Assembly (NCBI GenBank): GCA_963695075.1
Contig: CAVOFR010000007.1
Coordinates: 1,426,001-1,490,000, forward strand
Reading direction: 5' to 3'
DNA from: CAWCAL01 sp963695075
Lineage (GTDB): Bacteria; Actinomycetota; Acidimicrobiia; Acidimicrobiales; CAWCAL01
DNA length: 64,000 bases
The notes under the pieces are model-generated. The model was not told where the DNA came from. It ran no database searches and saw nothing but the letters and a program-made list of their open reading frames with translations. Position numbers and translations under genes: made by a program. Below, piece by piece: positions 42,376 through 48,908 of the stretch. The first letter of the stretch is position 1; each line of letters opens with the position of its first letter.

Positions 42376-42707
42376 CCGCTGCCGCGGAGCTTGCCATCCG
42401 GTTCGGCAACGCCGGCGCCGACAACAGCTACGACCCCGGCGCGCTCGAGCTGGCCACCGTGTTGGTTCGCTCGTACACGCGTGGCGAGGGCTGCCCGGAC
42501 GTGGGTGCCGCCGAGGATCAGTGGCCCGACGACCTGGCCGCCGTTCGGCATCTCGTCGCACACCGGATCTGTGGCGGCGACCTCACCCGCACGAGGGAAT
42601 CGGCTGCCGTCGAGGCTGACTACTCCGAGAGCTTCTTCCGGCCCTTCCGCGGGTTCGACCTGCTCGAGCGCCTGGTCCTCGACCGGTACCGGAGGCGCGT
42701 CATGTGA
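42372..42707 (+). CDS. Head-tail connector-like protein
   Basis: A 111-residue helical protein immediately after the capsid gene, where HK97-type phages encode the gp6-like adaptor that sits below the portal. It contains ALELATVLVRSYTRGEGCPD, DDLAAVRHLVAHRICGGDLT and FRPFRGFDLLERLVLDRYRR, with the pattern of connector helices; the name rests mainly on position and length. GTG start with GTGA overlap. It is the last gene of the head operon: no stopper, tail-tube or tape-measure gene follows, and two inverted repeats come next. Confidence 0.7.
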   Translation: MTAAAELAIRFGNAGADNSYDPGALELATVLVRSYTRGEGCPDVGAAEDQWPDDLAAVRHLVAHRICGGDLTRTRESAAVEADYSESFFRPFRGFDLLERLVLDRYRRRVM

Positions 42708-42709
42708 TC

Positions 42710-42810
42710 GTGGTTGGCTGCTCGACCTCATAAGAGCCCGGTTGCCCCGGTGCCAGGTTGGACCTACCCAAATCGGGAATTGTCGGTCGGGCCGTCGAGC
42801 AGTCAACCAC
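42710..42810. repeat. 17-bp inverted repeat after the head operon
   Basis: GTGGTTGGCTGCTCGAC (42710-42726) pairs with 42794-42810 at 16 of 17 positions across a 67-nt loop. It begins 2 bp after the connector stop. It may form a long-range stem ending the head transcript, or mark a deleted or inserted segment. Confidence 0.55.
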
Positions 42811-42820
42811 CTCAATCAGT

Positions 42821-42864
42821 CGGGTCGCCCGTTGCTCCGTTCGGATGGTGGGTCGGGCGACCCG
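42821..42864. terminator. 11-bp inverted repeat, likely bidirectional terminator
   Basis: CGGGTCGCCCG (42821-42831) is perfectly complementary to 42854-42864, with a 22-nt loop. It lies between the plus-strand head operon and the stop codon (42866) of a minus-strand small ORF, the position expected for a shared terminator of convergent units. Confidence 0.5.
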
Positions 42865-42865
42865 G

Positions 42866-43018
42866 CTACCTCGGTACCAGCGCCAAGGCGTCCTGCACCT
42901 TGAGCAGCACGTCCCGAGGGATCGTGCACTCCTCCGGCCGGTCATGCGCGGCGCGCAGCACCGCCTCGATCGCGTCGAGCAGTTCCATCGTGTGATCGTC
43001 CATCGTGTGATCGTCCAT
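42866..43018 (-). CDS. Small acidic helical protein (40-50 residues)
   Basis: Minus-strand ORF with three in-frame ATGs (43018, 43003, 42988). The first two belong to a 15-bp tandem repeat encoding MDDHT twice. From 42988 it reads MELLDAIEAVLRAAHDRPEE then CTIPRDVLLKVQDALALVPR, an amphipathic helical pattern unlike the shadow frames around it. It ends against a likely bidirectional terminator and is divergent from the mini-A-type gene. No homologue is recognised. Possible roles are a small regulator or anti-host peptide; neither is supported beyond context. Confidence 0.45.
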   Translation of the reverse strand: MDDHTMDDHTMELLDAIEAVLRAAHDRPEECTIPRDVLLKVQDALALVPR

Positions 43019-43103
43019 CGCCCGGTCCTACCAGACCTGCTACCGGTCGCGTCGCCGATAACCGCCTGCCGGAACCCGGATGGCGAGAGCACTGTCACAC
43101 GTC

Positions 43104-43120
43104 GTCGCGATAATGGCGAC
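43104..43120 (+). promoter_or_regulatory. Possible promoter/operator for the mini-A-type gene
   Basis: GTCGC-GATAATG-GCGAC: a GATAAT -10-like hexamer (43109-43114) enclosed by a 5-bp inverted repeat, 39 nt before the ATG at 43154. No good -35. The arrangement would suit an operator overlapping a promoter. Confidence 0.3.
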
Positions 43121-43153
43121 AAGTCCGCAACCACCCATCCCGAAGGTGTCGCC

Positions 43154-43978
43154 ATGGCCCGCAAGAAGTGGCCAGAGGTCCTCGCGCACTCAGCCGAGAT
43201 CGTGCGTAGCTACGACACGCCCGTCACGCTGCGTCAGCTGTTCTACCGGCTCGTGTCTGACGGCACCCTCCGGAACACGACCAACGACTACAAGGGATTG
43301 TCGAGGGCATCTGCTCAGGCCCGCCGAGCCGGCGAGTTTCCCGCGCTTCGCGATACGACGAGGCGCATCGCTCAACTGCCGAGGTGGGAGAGCCCACTTG
43401 CGGCGGTCCGGCAGCTTTCCGACGAGTTCACGCTGGACCGCACCCGCGGCCAGGACGTTCAAACCTGGCTCGTGCTCGAGAAGGAGACGCTGTTCGCTCT
43501 CTGCGAACAGGTCGCCGATCAATACGGAATCCCTGTCACCGCGCTCAAGGGCTACGGCTCCCAGACGATCTACGACCAGATGTACGCCCGCATGCTGGGC
43601 GACGGGCGCGGTTGTTACATCGTCTACGTCGGCGACTTTGACCCGTCCGGTGTCGACATCGCACGCGATCTCCAGGAGCGTCTCGGGTACTGGAATCTCG
43701 AGGTGAACCGGGTCGCGGTCAACTACGACCAGATCGAGGAGTACGACCTCCCGCCTCAATACGGGAAGGCGACCGACAGCCGAGCCGCCGCGTTCATCGA
43801 GCGGGAGGGGACGCTCATCCAGGTCGAAGCGGAGGCCATCGACCCAGCGGTCATTCAAGGGCTCGTCGAAGACGGCGTTCGCCGCTACATCGACCTTGAC
43901 CTGCTCGCCGACGTACTCGCCGACGAGGAAGATGCACGTAGCGTCCTCTCCGACGTCGCTGACGGGCTAGCGTCCTGA
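43154..43978 (+). CDS. Topoisomerase VI subunit A-like protein (mini-A type)
   Basis: Stand-alone homologue of the Spo11/Topo VI A DNA-cleaving subunit, 274 residues. The winged-helix part has TPVTLRQLFYRLVSDGTL, where the Tyr of FYRL matches the catalytic tyrosine of the RExYY motif. DYKGLSRASAQARRAGEFPA with RDTTRRI follows. The TOPRIM domain has the Glu in TWLVLEKETLFAL and the DxD in YIVYVGDFDPSGVDIA. Such mini-A proteins, without a B (GHKL ATPase) subunit, are known from mobile elements; their function is unresolved. The ATG is preceded by GAAGG at -10. It stands alone at the attR end. Confidence 0.78.
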   Translation: MARKKWPEVLAHSAEIVRSYDTPVTLRQLFYRLVSDGTLRNTTNDYKGLSRASAQARRAGEFPALRDTTRRIAQLPRWESPLAAVRQLSDEFTLDRTRGQDVQTWLVLEKETLFALCEQVADQYGIPVTALKGYGSQTIYDQMYARMLGDGRGCYIVYVGDFDPSGVDIARDLQERLGYWNLEVNRVAVNYDQIEEYDLPPQYGKATDSRAAAFIEREGTLIQVEAEAIDPAVIQGLVEDGVRRYIDLDLLADVLADEEDARSVLSDVADGLAS

Positions 43979-43998
43979 ACCGCCACCGCCTAGCAGAA

Positions 43999-44056
43999 TT
44001 AGGGCGGTCCGGGCGCATGCCGTCGACCGCCTAACCCGCGCTTCGACGCTCTTTTT
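43999..44056 (+). terminator. Possible terminator after the mini-A-type gene
   Basis: TTAGGGCGGTC (43999-44009) pairs with GACCGCCTAA (44025-44034) with one bulged G. A TTTTT run, rare in this DNA, follows at 44052-44056. The T-run is 17 nt after the stem, so efficiency is doubtful. Confidence 0.4.
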
Positions 44057-44111
44057 CGTTGGGAGTATTGGGCCGATCGCGACGGCGTGCATGGCGCTAT
44101 TCGGGTGATGC

Positions 44112-44155
44112 TTTTGGTCCAGGAGGTCGCAGGTTCGATCCCTGCCCGGCCAGCA
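44112..44155 (+). repeat. attR core (44-bp direct repeat)
   Basis: Exact second copy of 33445-33488 from TTTTGGTCC to GGCCAGCA. Only the 3' half of tRNA-Gln is present, so it is not a tRNA gene. It marks the right boundary of the element. Confidence 0.95.
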
Positions 44156-44302
44156 AGGTCGATGTGGTGGGCGGCCGGGTGCCGACGGGTTCGGACATGG
44201 CTGCGCCGGTCCCGTCAGGCGAGGGTCATGATCAGGGCAGGGGGTCGGACCCGCTTGCCTATGCTCCGGCGATGAACGCGATCACCACTCGAAGTCGGGG
44301 CG
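44156..44302. other. Chromosomal gap right of attR
   Basis: 147 bp between attR and the kinase remnant. I see no gene, hairpin or convincing promoter here. Confidence 0.5.
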
Positions 44303-44905
44303 ATGCGAATCATCGCGGTCGTGGCTGGTGCGATCGGTGTCGTGCTGATCCTCGGCGTGACGCTGGGTCTGGCTCGGTACTCGGTGATCCGGCTCACCCC
44401 GGCCGCGACCGGCAAGGGATCGCGGCGGCCGGCTCGTCCGGTCCTTCTCTGCAACCCCTGGGCGGGGGCGGGAAGGTCGAGCGTTTCGGCCTGGTGGATC
44501 TGGCGGAGGATCTCGGTGTCGAGGTGGTCCTCCTCGAGCGCGGCCTCGATCTCGAAACGCTCACGCGCGATGCCGTCGCCCGTGGGGCGGACTGTCTCGG
44601 CATGGCAGGCGGTGACGGATCACAAGCCCTGGTCGCCTCGATCGCCACCGAACACGATCTGCCGTTCGTTTGCATCCCCGCCGGCACCCGGAACCACTTC
44701 GCCCTCGACCTCGGTCTCGATCGCGACGACCCGATCTCGGCGATGGACGCGTTCCGGGAAGCTGGGCGTCTTCGCCATTTCCACCAAGACCGGAAGCCAG
44801 TCGGCTCGACTGGTGACGCTGGCCGCGCTGGGACTGCCGGACATCAGCCGGTACTGGTGGTAGTTCACTCCCGAGGAGTTCGAGGTGCGATCACGCCCGG
44901 GATCT
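44303..44905 (+). pseudogene. Decayed diacylglycerol kinase-type lipid kinase gene
   Basis: The N-terminus is intact in one frame (MRIIAVVAGAIGVVLILG membrane anchor, then RPVLLCNPWAGAG). After a one-base loss in the G-tract near 44465 the kinase core continues in another frame: GGGKVERFGLVDLAEDLGVE, CLGMAGGDGSQALVASIA (the GGDGT-type motif) and FVCIPAGTRNHFALDLGLDR. Near 44760 the frame shifts back and a large middle part is missing. The C-terminal piece KTGSQSARLVTLAALG runs into a TAG at 44861-44863, after which FTPEEFEVRSR is still readable. Related genes encode ~500-residue kinases, often beside a PAP2 phosphatase as here. Confidence 0.8.
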
Positions 44906-45003
44906 GAGCATCGCGAGCGTGCTGGCCGTCGCCATGGGTCGAGAGCCGGGAGCGAAGGCGTCGGCATCCCGCTGAGCCTCTGCCCGCACGCCTCTCGGAG
45001 GCG

Positions 45004-45621
45004 TCAGAGGGTCTCCAGGTGTCGGAGGACTCGGCGAACGACTCCGGCCACGGTCCTGCCGAGGACCCAGCCGACGGCGACGTCACCCGGGTAGTGGACC
45101 CCCGTGTAGACCCGGGAGAAGCCAACCGCGACGGCGAGCGCATCGAGAGGCGTTCGGAGTGTGGGGATCTCGGCGCCGACCACCCCCGAGAATGCCGCCG
45201 CCGACGCGGTGTGGCCGGACGGGAACGAGGTAGATCCCGGGTGCTCGAGACGGCGGCGTTCCGGAACGGCGAGGTGTGGCCGGGGGCGCTTCGCGAGCCC
45301 TTTCATCGTGATGTTCGCCAGCGCGGAGGTCGCCCCGATCGCCACCAGGCCTGCGGCGGCAGTGCGCCGTCCACGCCGTCCGCCGAAGACGGCGAGCAAG
45401 GCTGCGACGGCCATCCACAGCCGTGAGTAGGACGCGGCTTCGGACAGCGTCGGGAGCGCCCGATCCAGAACGGGAGCGTGCCACTCGGCGACGCGGCGGA
45501 AGGCCCACTCGTCGAGGGCCTGGACGCGTTCCAGCGGAGGCGCTCCCTCCGTCACTCCTGCCCCGGTGTCATCGCGAGCGCCGCGGGGTGCGCCAGAGCC
45601 GGCCGGAGCCGCCCCGGTCAT
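45004..45621 (-). CDS. PAP2-family membrane phosphatase
   Basis: Lipid-phosphate phosphatase of the PAP2/undecaprenyl-diphosphatase type, 205 residues with several hydrophobic segments. The tripartite active site is intact: KGLAKRPRPHL (KxxxxxxRP), the block STSFPSGHTASAAAF (PSGH), and GFSRVYTGVHYPGDVAVG (SRxxxxxHxxxD). ATG 45621 overlaps the YggT-like stop in ATGA; the much longer upstream frame is not coding. Its former partner, the kinase remnant on the other side, is dead, so the enzyme may now serve another lipid pathway. Confidence 0.9.
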   Translation of the reverse strand: MTGAAPAGSGAPRGARDDTGAGVTEGAPPLERVQALDEWAFRRVAEWHAPVLDRALPTLSEAASYSRLWMAVAALLAVFGGRRGRRTAAAGLVAIGATSALANITMKGLAKRPRPHLAVPERRRLEHPGSTSFPSGHTASAAAFSGVVGAEIPTLRTPLDALAVAVGFSRVYTGVHYPGDVAVGWVLGRTVAGVVRRVLRHLETL

Positions 45622-46124
45622 GAACCGTGAGGTGGGACGCTGCCGCCGGTGGCGGCCGGCGGCACCGAGGTCGTCGCCAGGGGCTGGCTCTGGCGATAGA
45701 GGGCCTCTTCGGTCAAAGCTCGTTCGTGGTCGCGCTCGAGCTTGGCCTCTTCGACGTCGAGCCGGTGCAGTCGGTAGGTGAGCCACCGGATGAACGCACC
45801 GACCAGCATCGCCAGCAGTGCGTAGATGATCATGGCGAACAGAACGGAGGTGTCGAACACCGATGCCACCTCGCTGTTCCCGGCCGTTCCCAGCTCGATC
45901 GGCTCGAAGATCCCGCGGAACGGCTCCATGGCGCGGTTGAGACTCCGGTAGACCCACCGCACGAAGTCGGATGTCGGGTTGGCGCCGAACAACAGCAGGA
46001 AGAAGCCCAGGCCGAGGATTACCTGGACGACGACCACGTACGCGTAGACGAGGTAGCTGACGGCTCGGGCGACCCAGGCGATCGTCCGTCGGGTTCCGAG
46101 CAGGTTGGAGCTGGGTTGGTTCAC
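45618..46124 (-). CDS. YggT-like membrane protein
   Basis: A 168-residue membrane protein with two hydrophobic hairpins: AVSYLVYAYVVVVQVILGLG then FFLLLFGANPTSDFVRWVYR, and SVLFAMIIYALLAMLVGAFI. LNRAMEPFRGIFEPIELG matches the YggT/Ycf19 pattern (short loop with PxxPFRxxxP). The charged C-terminal tail (HRLDVEEAKLERDHERALTE) is likely a cytoplasmic coiled helix. GTG 46124 follows GGGAGAG by 8 nt; a longer frame upstream lacks support. Coupled to the PAP2 gene. Molecular function unknown. Confidence 0.75.
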   Translation of the reverse strand: MNQPSSNLLGTRRTIAWVARAVSYLVYAYVVVVQVILGLGFFLLLFGANPTSDFVRWVYRSLNRAMEPFRGIFEPIELGTAGNSEVASVFDTSVLFAMIIYALLAMLVGAFIRWLTYRLHRLDVEEAKLERDHERALTEEALYRQSQPLATTSVPPAATGGSVPPHGS

Positions 46125-46227
46125 GGTCGGCTCTCCCGGAGACGGTGAGGTGTCGATGGGGAGACGGTACTCCGGCAAGGAGCGGGGGCCGTGGAAGGTA
46201 GGCTCGGGCCGACCGTCGGGAGACGAC

Positions 46228-46668
46228 ATGAGGACCCTCGGCAATCTGATCTGGCTGATCCTCGCCGGCTGGTGGCTCGCCATCGGCTACGCCCTGGCCG
46301 GGTTGCTCATGATGATCCTGATCATCACGATCCCGTTCGGCATCCAGGCCTTCAAACTGGCCGGCTATGTCATCTGGCCATTCGGGCGTGCCGTCGTGCC
46401 GATTCCAAAGTCGGCCGCCGCGAAGGCGCCGAGCGTGGTCGCCAACATCCTCTGGTTCGTGCTCGCCGGCATCTGGTTGGCGATCGGTCACATCGTCTCG
46501 GCCATTCTGCTCGCGATCACCATCATCGGGATCCCGTTTGCGGTCGTGAGCTTCAAGATGGCCGGGCTGGCCCTGTTTCCGTTCGGCAAGACCGTGGTCC
46601 CGGCCCGGGTTGCCGAGGACTACGGCGAACCCGGGCAGGTGATCGTCGTCGGCGGTCCACCGCGCTGA
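46228..46668 (+). CDS. YccF-domain membrane protein
   Basis: Small inner-membrane protein of 146 residues with two copies of the YccF domain. Copy one: LIWLILAGWWLAIGYALAGL to GIQAFKLAGYVIWPFGRAVV. Copy two: ILWFVLAGIWLAIGHIVSAI to VVSFKMAGLALFPFGKTVVP. The tandem arrangement, each ending in WPFG/FPFG, is the family norm. The ATG has GGGAG 8 nt before it. Divergent from the YggT-like gene across 103 bp, with a TAGGCT -10-like box at 46199. No biochemical role is known. Confidence 0.88.
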   Translation: MRTLGNLIWLILAGWWLAIGYALAGLLMMILIITIPFGIQAFKLAGYVIWPFGRAVVPIPKSAAAKAPSVVANILWFVLAGIWLAIGHIVSAILLAITIIGIPFAVVSFKMAGLALFPFGKTVVPARVAEDYGEPGQVIVVGGPPR

Positions 46669-46723
46669 CGACTCACCGGCCTCCCCCTGCCACGGTGGCA
46701 GGCGAGGTGATAGTGAATGGGGC

Positions 46724-48445
46724 GTGAACCCCGCGTCGCGCCTTCCCGGCAAGCTCGCACCGGCCTTGCGGACGAGCGGGCCGTATCGGGCGACCGACCT
46801 CCGCAAGGACGTCATCGCCGGAGTCCTGCTCACGGCATTGCTCGTGCCGGCCGGCATGGCCTATGCGGAGGTCGCCGGACTCCCCGCCGTATCGGGTCTG
46901 CACGCCACGATCGCCGGTCTCGTCGTCTACGCCTTCGTCGGGCCGTCGCGCATCCTGGTGCTCGGGCCGGATTCGTCGCTCGCCCCGATCATCGGAGCGG
47001 CCATCCTCCCGCTCGCGACCGGTGATCCCGATCGGGCGCTCGCCTTGGCGGGCCTGCTGGCCATCCTCGTCGGTCTGTTGCTCATCGTCGGTGGCATCCT
47101 GCGGATCGGAGTGGTCACCGACCTCCTGTCGAAACCGATCCGTCTCGGCTACCTGAACGGAATCGCTCTCGTCGTGATCGTGAGCCAGCTCCCGAAGCTC
47201 TTCGGGTTCGCGGCATCGGGAGACGGTGTCCTGAGCGTGTTCGGGAACTTCATTCGAGGGCTGGGTGACGGCGAAGCCGATTCGGCGGCGGCGGTTCTGG
47301 GCATGGCTGCTCTCGTCGTGATCCTTGTTCTGCGGTGGAGCGTCCCGAAGGTCCCTGGTCTGTTGATCGCGGTCGTGGGCTCGGCGCTCGTCGTCTGGCT
47401 GGCGGGCATCGACGACATCGCTGTGGTCGGCGCCCTGCCAACCGGCCTGCCGGGGCCGGCCCTCGACGGCCTGGACCGGGGTGACGTCGTGTCGCTGTTG
47501 CCCGCGGCCGCAGGCATCGCAGTCGTGGCCTTTGCCGATACGAGCGTGCTCTCCCGCGTCTACGCGACCCGTGAGGATCGAGCGGTGAACGAGAACTGGG
47601 AGATGGCTGCGACCGGTGCGGCCAACGTGGGGTGCGGTCTCTTCGGCGGATTCCCCGTATCGGGAAGTTCCTCGCGTACGCCGGTGGCCCACCAGAGCGG
47701 TGCCCGGACCCAGGTGGCCGGCCTGGTCGGTGCAGCCTGCGTGGCGATCCTCGTCCTCGTGGCTCCGGGGGCGACCGACTACGTGCCGTCGTCGGTCCTG
47801 GCTGCCGTGGTGATCGCCGCGGTGCTCTCCCTTGCCGATGTGCCGACGACGCTCGCCTTGTGGTCGATGCGACGATCTGAGTTCGCATCGAGCCTGGCCG
47901 CGTTCGTCGGGGTTGCGCTGTTCGGCGTTCTCGAGGGGATCGGGATCGCCGTCGTCCTGGCGTTGGGCGCCTTTCTCGTCAAGGCGTGGCGCCCTCACAC
48001 GGCAAGACTCGTACGGGTCGACGGGAGGAAGGGCTACCACGACGGGTCCCGCAACCCCGACGGACATCACATCCCGGGCCTGGTGATCGTTCGATTCGAC
48101 GCTCCACTGTTCTTCGCCAACTCGGCGGAGTTCGCTCGGGTGATTCGCGACGAGGTCCGCAACGCGGCCGAACCCGTTCGATGGGTCCTGGTCGCGGCGG
48201 AACCCATCACCGATGTCGACACGACCGGGGCAGACGTGCTGTTGCGGCTGGATGCCGATCTCCGAGCGCACGACATCCACCTGGCCTTCGCCGAGCTCAA
48301 GGGACCGGTGCGAGACCAGCTCGAGCGTTACGGGATCTTCGACGATCTGAGCGGCGACCGGCTGTTCCCGACCATCGGAACCGCCGTCTCCGCGTATCTC
48401 CGCGCCACCGGCGTGCGTTTCGTCGATTGGACCGACCGCACCTGA
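46724..48445 (+). CDS. SulP-family anion transporter with STAS domain
   Basis: SLC26/SulP-type secondary carrier for sulfate, bicarbonate or a related anion; 573 residues. The membrane domain (about 25-420) has DVIAGVLLTALLVPAGMAYA and GLHATIAGLVVYAFVGPSRI at the start of the family pattern, and GLFGGFPVSGSSSRTPVAHQ (the conserved GxxPxSGxxSRT signature). The cytoplasmic STAS domain (about 440-573) has IVRFDAPLFFANSAEFARVI and ITDVDTTGADVLLRL. GTG start. The sulfate-activation genes are far away (12.8-19.8 kb), so sulfate as substrate is only a possibility. Confidence 0.92.
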   Translation: MNPASRLPGKLAPALRTSGPYRATDLRKDVIAGVLLTALLVPAGMAYAEVAGLPAVSGLHATIAGLVVYAFVGPSRILVLGPDSSLAPIIGAAILPLATGDPDRALALAGLLAILVGLLLIVGGILRIGVVTDLLSKPIRLGYLNGIALVVIVSQLPKLFGFAASGDGVLSVFGNFIRGLGDGEADSAAAVLGMAALVVILVLRWSVPKVPGLLIAVVGSALVVWLAGIDDIAVVGALPTGLPGPALDGLDRGDVVSLLPAAAGIAVVAFADTSVLSRVYATREDRAVNENWEMAATGAANVGCGLFGGFPVSGSSSRTPVAHQSGARTQVAGLVGAACVAILVLVAPGATDYVPSSVLAAVVIAAVLSLADVPTTLALWSMRRSEFASSLAAFVGVALFGVLEGIGIAVVLALGAFLVKAWRPHTARLVRVDGRKGYHDGSRNPDGHHIPGLVIVRFDAPLFFANSAEFARVIRDEVRNAAEPVRWVLVAAEPITDVDTTGADVLLRLDADLRAHDIHLAFAELKGPVRDQLERYGIFDDLSGDRLFPTIGTAVSAYLRATGVRFVDWTDRT

Positions 48446-48450
48446 GCGGA

Positions 48451-48484
48451 AGTGCGTTCGGGGTCTGTCCCCGAACAACGCACT
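48451..48484. terminator. Hairpin between convergent SulP and epoxide-hydrolase-like genes
   Basis: AGTGCGTTCGGGG, a 5-nt loop, then CCCCGAACAACGCACT: a long stem with a 2-nt bulge, located exactly between the two convergent stop codons. It can serve both strands; no T-run. Confidence 0.65.
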
Positions 48485-48879
48485 CAGGCGCCGCCGGTGG
48501 CCTCGGTGAGAGCGGCGATGCCCTCGGTCGCTGCGGCCAAGTCGAAGTAGTCGCGCCAGAGCGAGACCTTCCCCTCCGGGGTCACCTCGAACACACCGCA
48601 GACCGGCAGCGCCATTTCGGCACCGGCCGCCCGGAACGCGTCGGTGCGCTCGTTCATGACGACCTGCCCGGACGCGGTCTGGCGGTGGACGGTCCACTCG
48701 ACCTCGTCGAGCTCGGTGACCATCGGGCCGAGGAAGGCCTTCATCTCGTCGGGACCGCGGTTCTTGCCCATCGGTACGTTGTCGTACTCGACGTCGTCGG
48801 TGACCAGCTCACAAGCGCCGTCCATGTCGCCGGAGGTGACGCGGCGGAGGAATTCGTTCACGGTTTCTTCTGGTGTCAT
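48484..48879 (-). CDS. Limonene-1,2-epoxide hydrolase-like (SnoaL/NTF2-fold) protein
   Basis: A 131-residue single-domain protein of the NTF2-like superfamily. The N-terminal VNEFLRRVTSGDMDGACELV and VEYDNVPMGKNRGPDEMKAF fit the limonene epoxide hydrolase subgroup. The residues that activate water in that group appear to be kept: Tyr and Asn in VEYDNVPM, the R-x-D pair in MNERTDAF and the Asp in LWRDYFDL. Hydrolysis of an epoxide is therefore plausible, substrate unknown. It is divergent from an LLM oxidoreductase with only 29 bp between starts, suggesting joint control. Confidence 0.82.
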   Translation of the reverse strand: MTPEETVNEFLRRVTSGDMDGACELVTDDVEYDNVPMGKNRGPDEMKAFLGPMVTELDEVEWTVHRQTASGQVVMNERTDAFRAAGAEMALPVCGVFEVTPEGKVSLWRDYFDLAAATEGIAALTEATGGA

Positions 48880-48881
48880 CA

Positions 48882-48894
48882 GGCCAGTCTGGCC
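48882..48894. promoter_or_regulatory. Palindrome in the 29-bp divergent gap
   Basis: GGCCAG-T-CTGGCC, a perfect 6-bp dyad, sits between the two divergent start codons. It is placed where a bound repressor would block both genes. Confidence 0.4.
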
Positions 48895-48896
48895 GG

Positions 48897-48902
48897 TACC
48901 GT
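48897..48902 (+). promoter_or_regulatory. Putative leaderless -10 box for LLM oxidoreductase
   Basis: TACCGT spaced 6 nt from the ATG at 48909. The very short divergent gap leaves no room for a leader. Confidence 0.45.
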
Positions 48903-48908
48903 CCGGTG

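Larger units (their letters stand above)
33445..44155 (+). mobile_element. Capsid-encoding integrated element (10.67 kb) in tRNA-Gln
   Basis: A genomic island bounded by perfect 44-bp direct repeats, with a tyrosine integrase 41 bp inside the left one. Contents in order: integrase, three small early-type genes, RepA-like ATPase, small gene, HNH nuclease, large terminase, portal, MuF-type head protein (frameshifted), scaffold-like protein, a decayed ORF, major capsid protein, connector, then a minus-strand small ORF and a Topo VI A-like protein. Tail, tape-measure, lysis and small-terminase genes are not seen. The size and head-only gene set fit a capsid-forming phage satellite; a shrunken prophage is the alternative. 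Confidence 0.9.

Noticed and set aside
36869..42707. Gene transfer agent
   Set aside because: The head genes are flanked by att repeats and an integrase in a tRNA, and tail genes are absent. Gene transfer agents lack integrases and carry full tail modules.
42758..43153. N-terminal extension of the mini-A-type protein
   Set aside because: The in-frame upstream sequence is open but Arg-rich, overlaps the minus-strand small ORF and inverted repeats, and lacks family similarity. ATG 43154 has a ribosome-binding site and gives the expected N-terminus.
43154..43978. JetD nuclease of a Wadjet defence system
   Set aside because: JetD also has a Topo VI A-like fold, but no JetA, JetB or JetC genes are present; the neighbouring gene is phage head material.
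44112..44155. Second tRNA-Gln gene
   Set aside because: Only the part from the anticodon loop to the 3' end is present, with no acceptor or D-arm 5' half. It is the attR copy of the integration core.
44303..44905. Kinase gene interrupted by the element
   Set aside because: The remnant lies wholly outside attR, beginning 148 bp to its right, so the insertion itself did not split it.
46673..48697. Minus-strand ORF of 674 codons opposite the SulP gene
   Set aside because: Antisense shadow; the SulP and STAS signatures on the plus strand are unambiguous.
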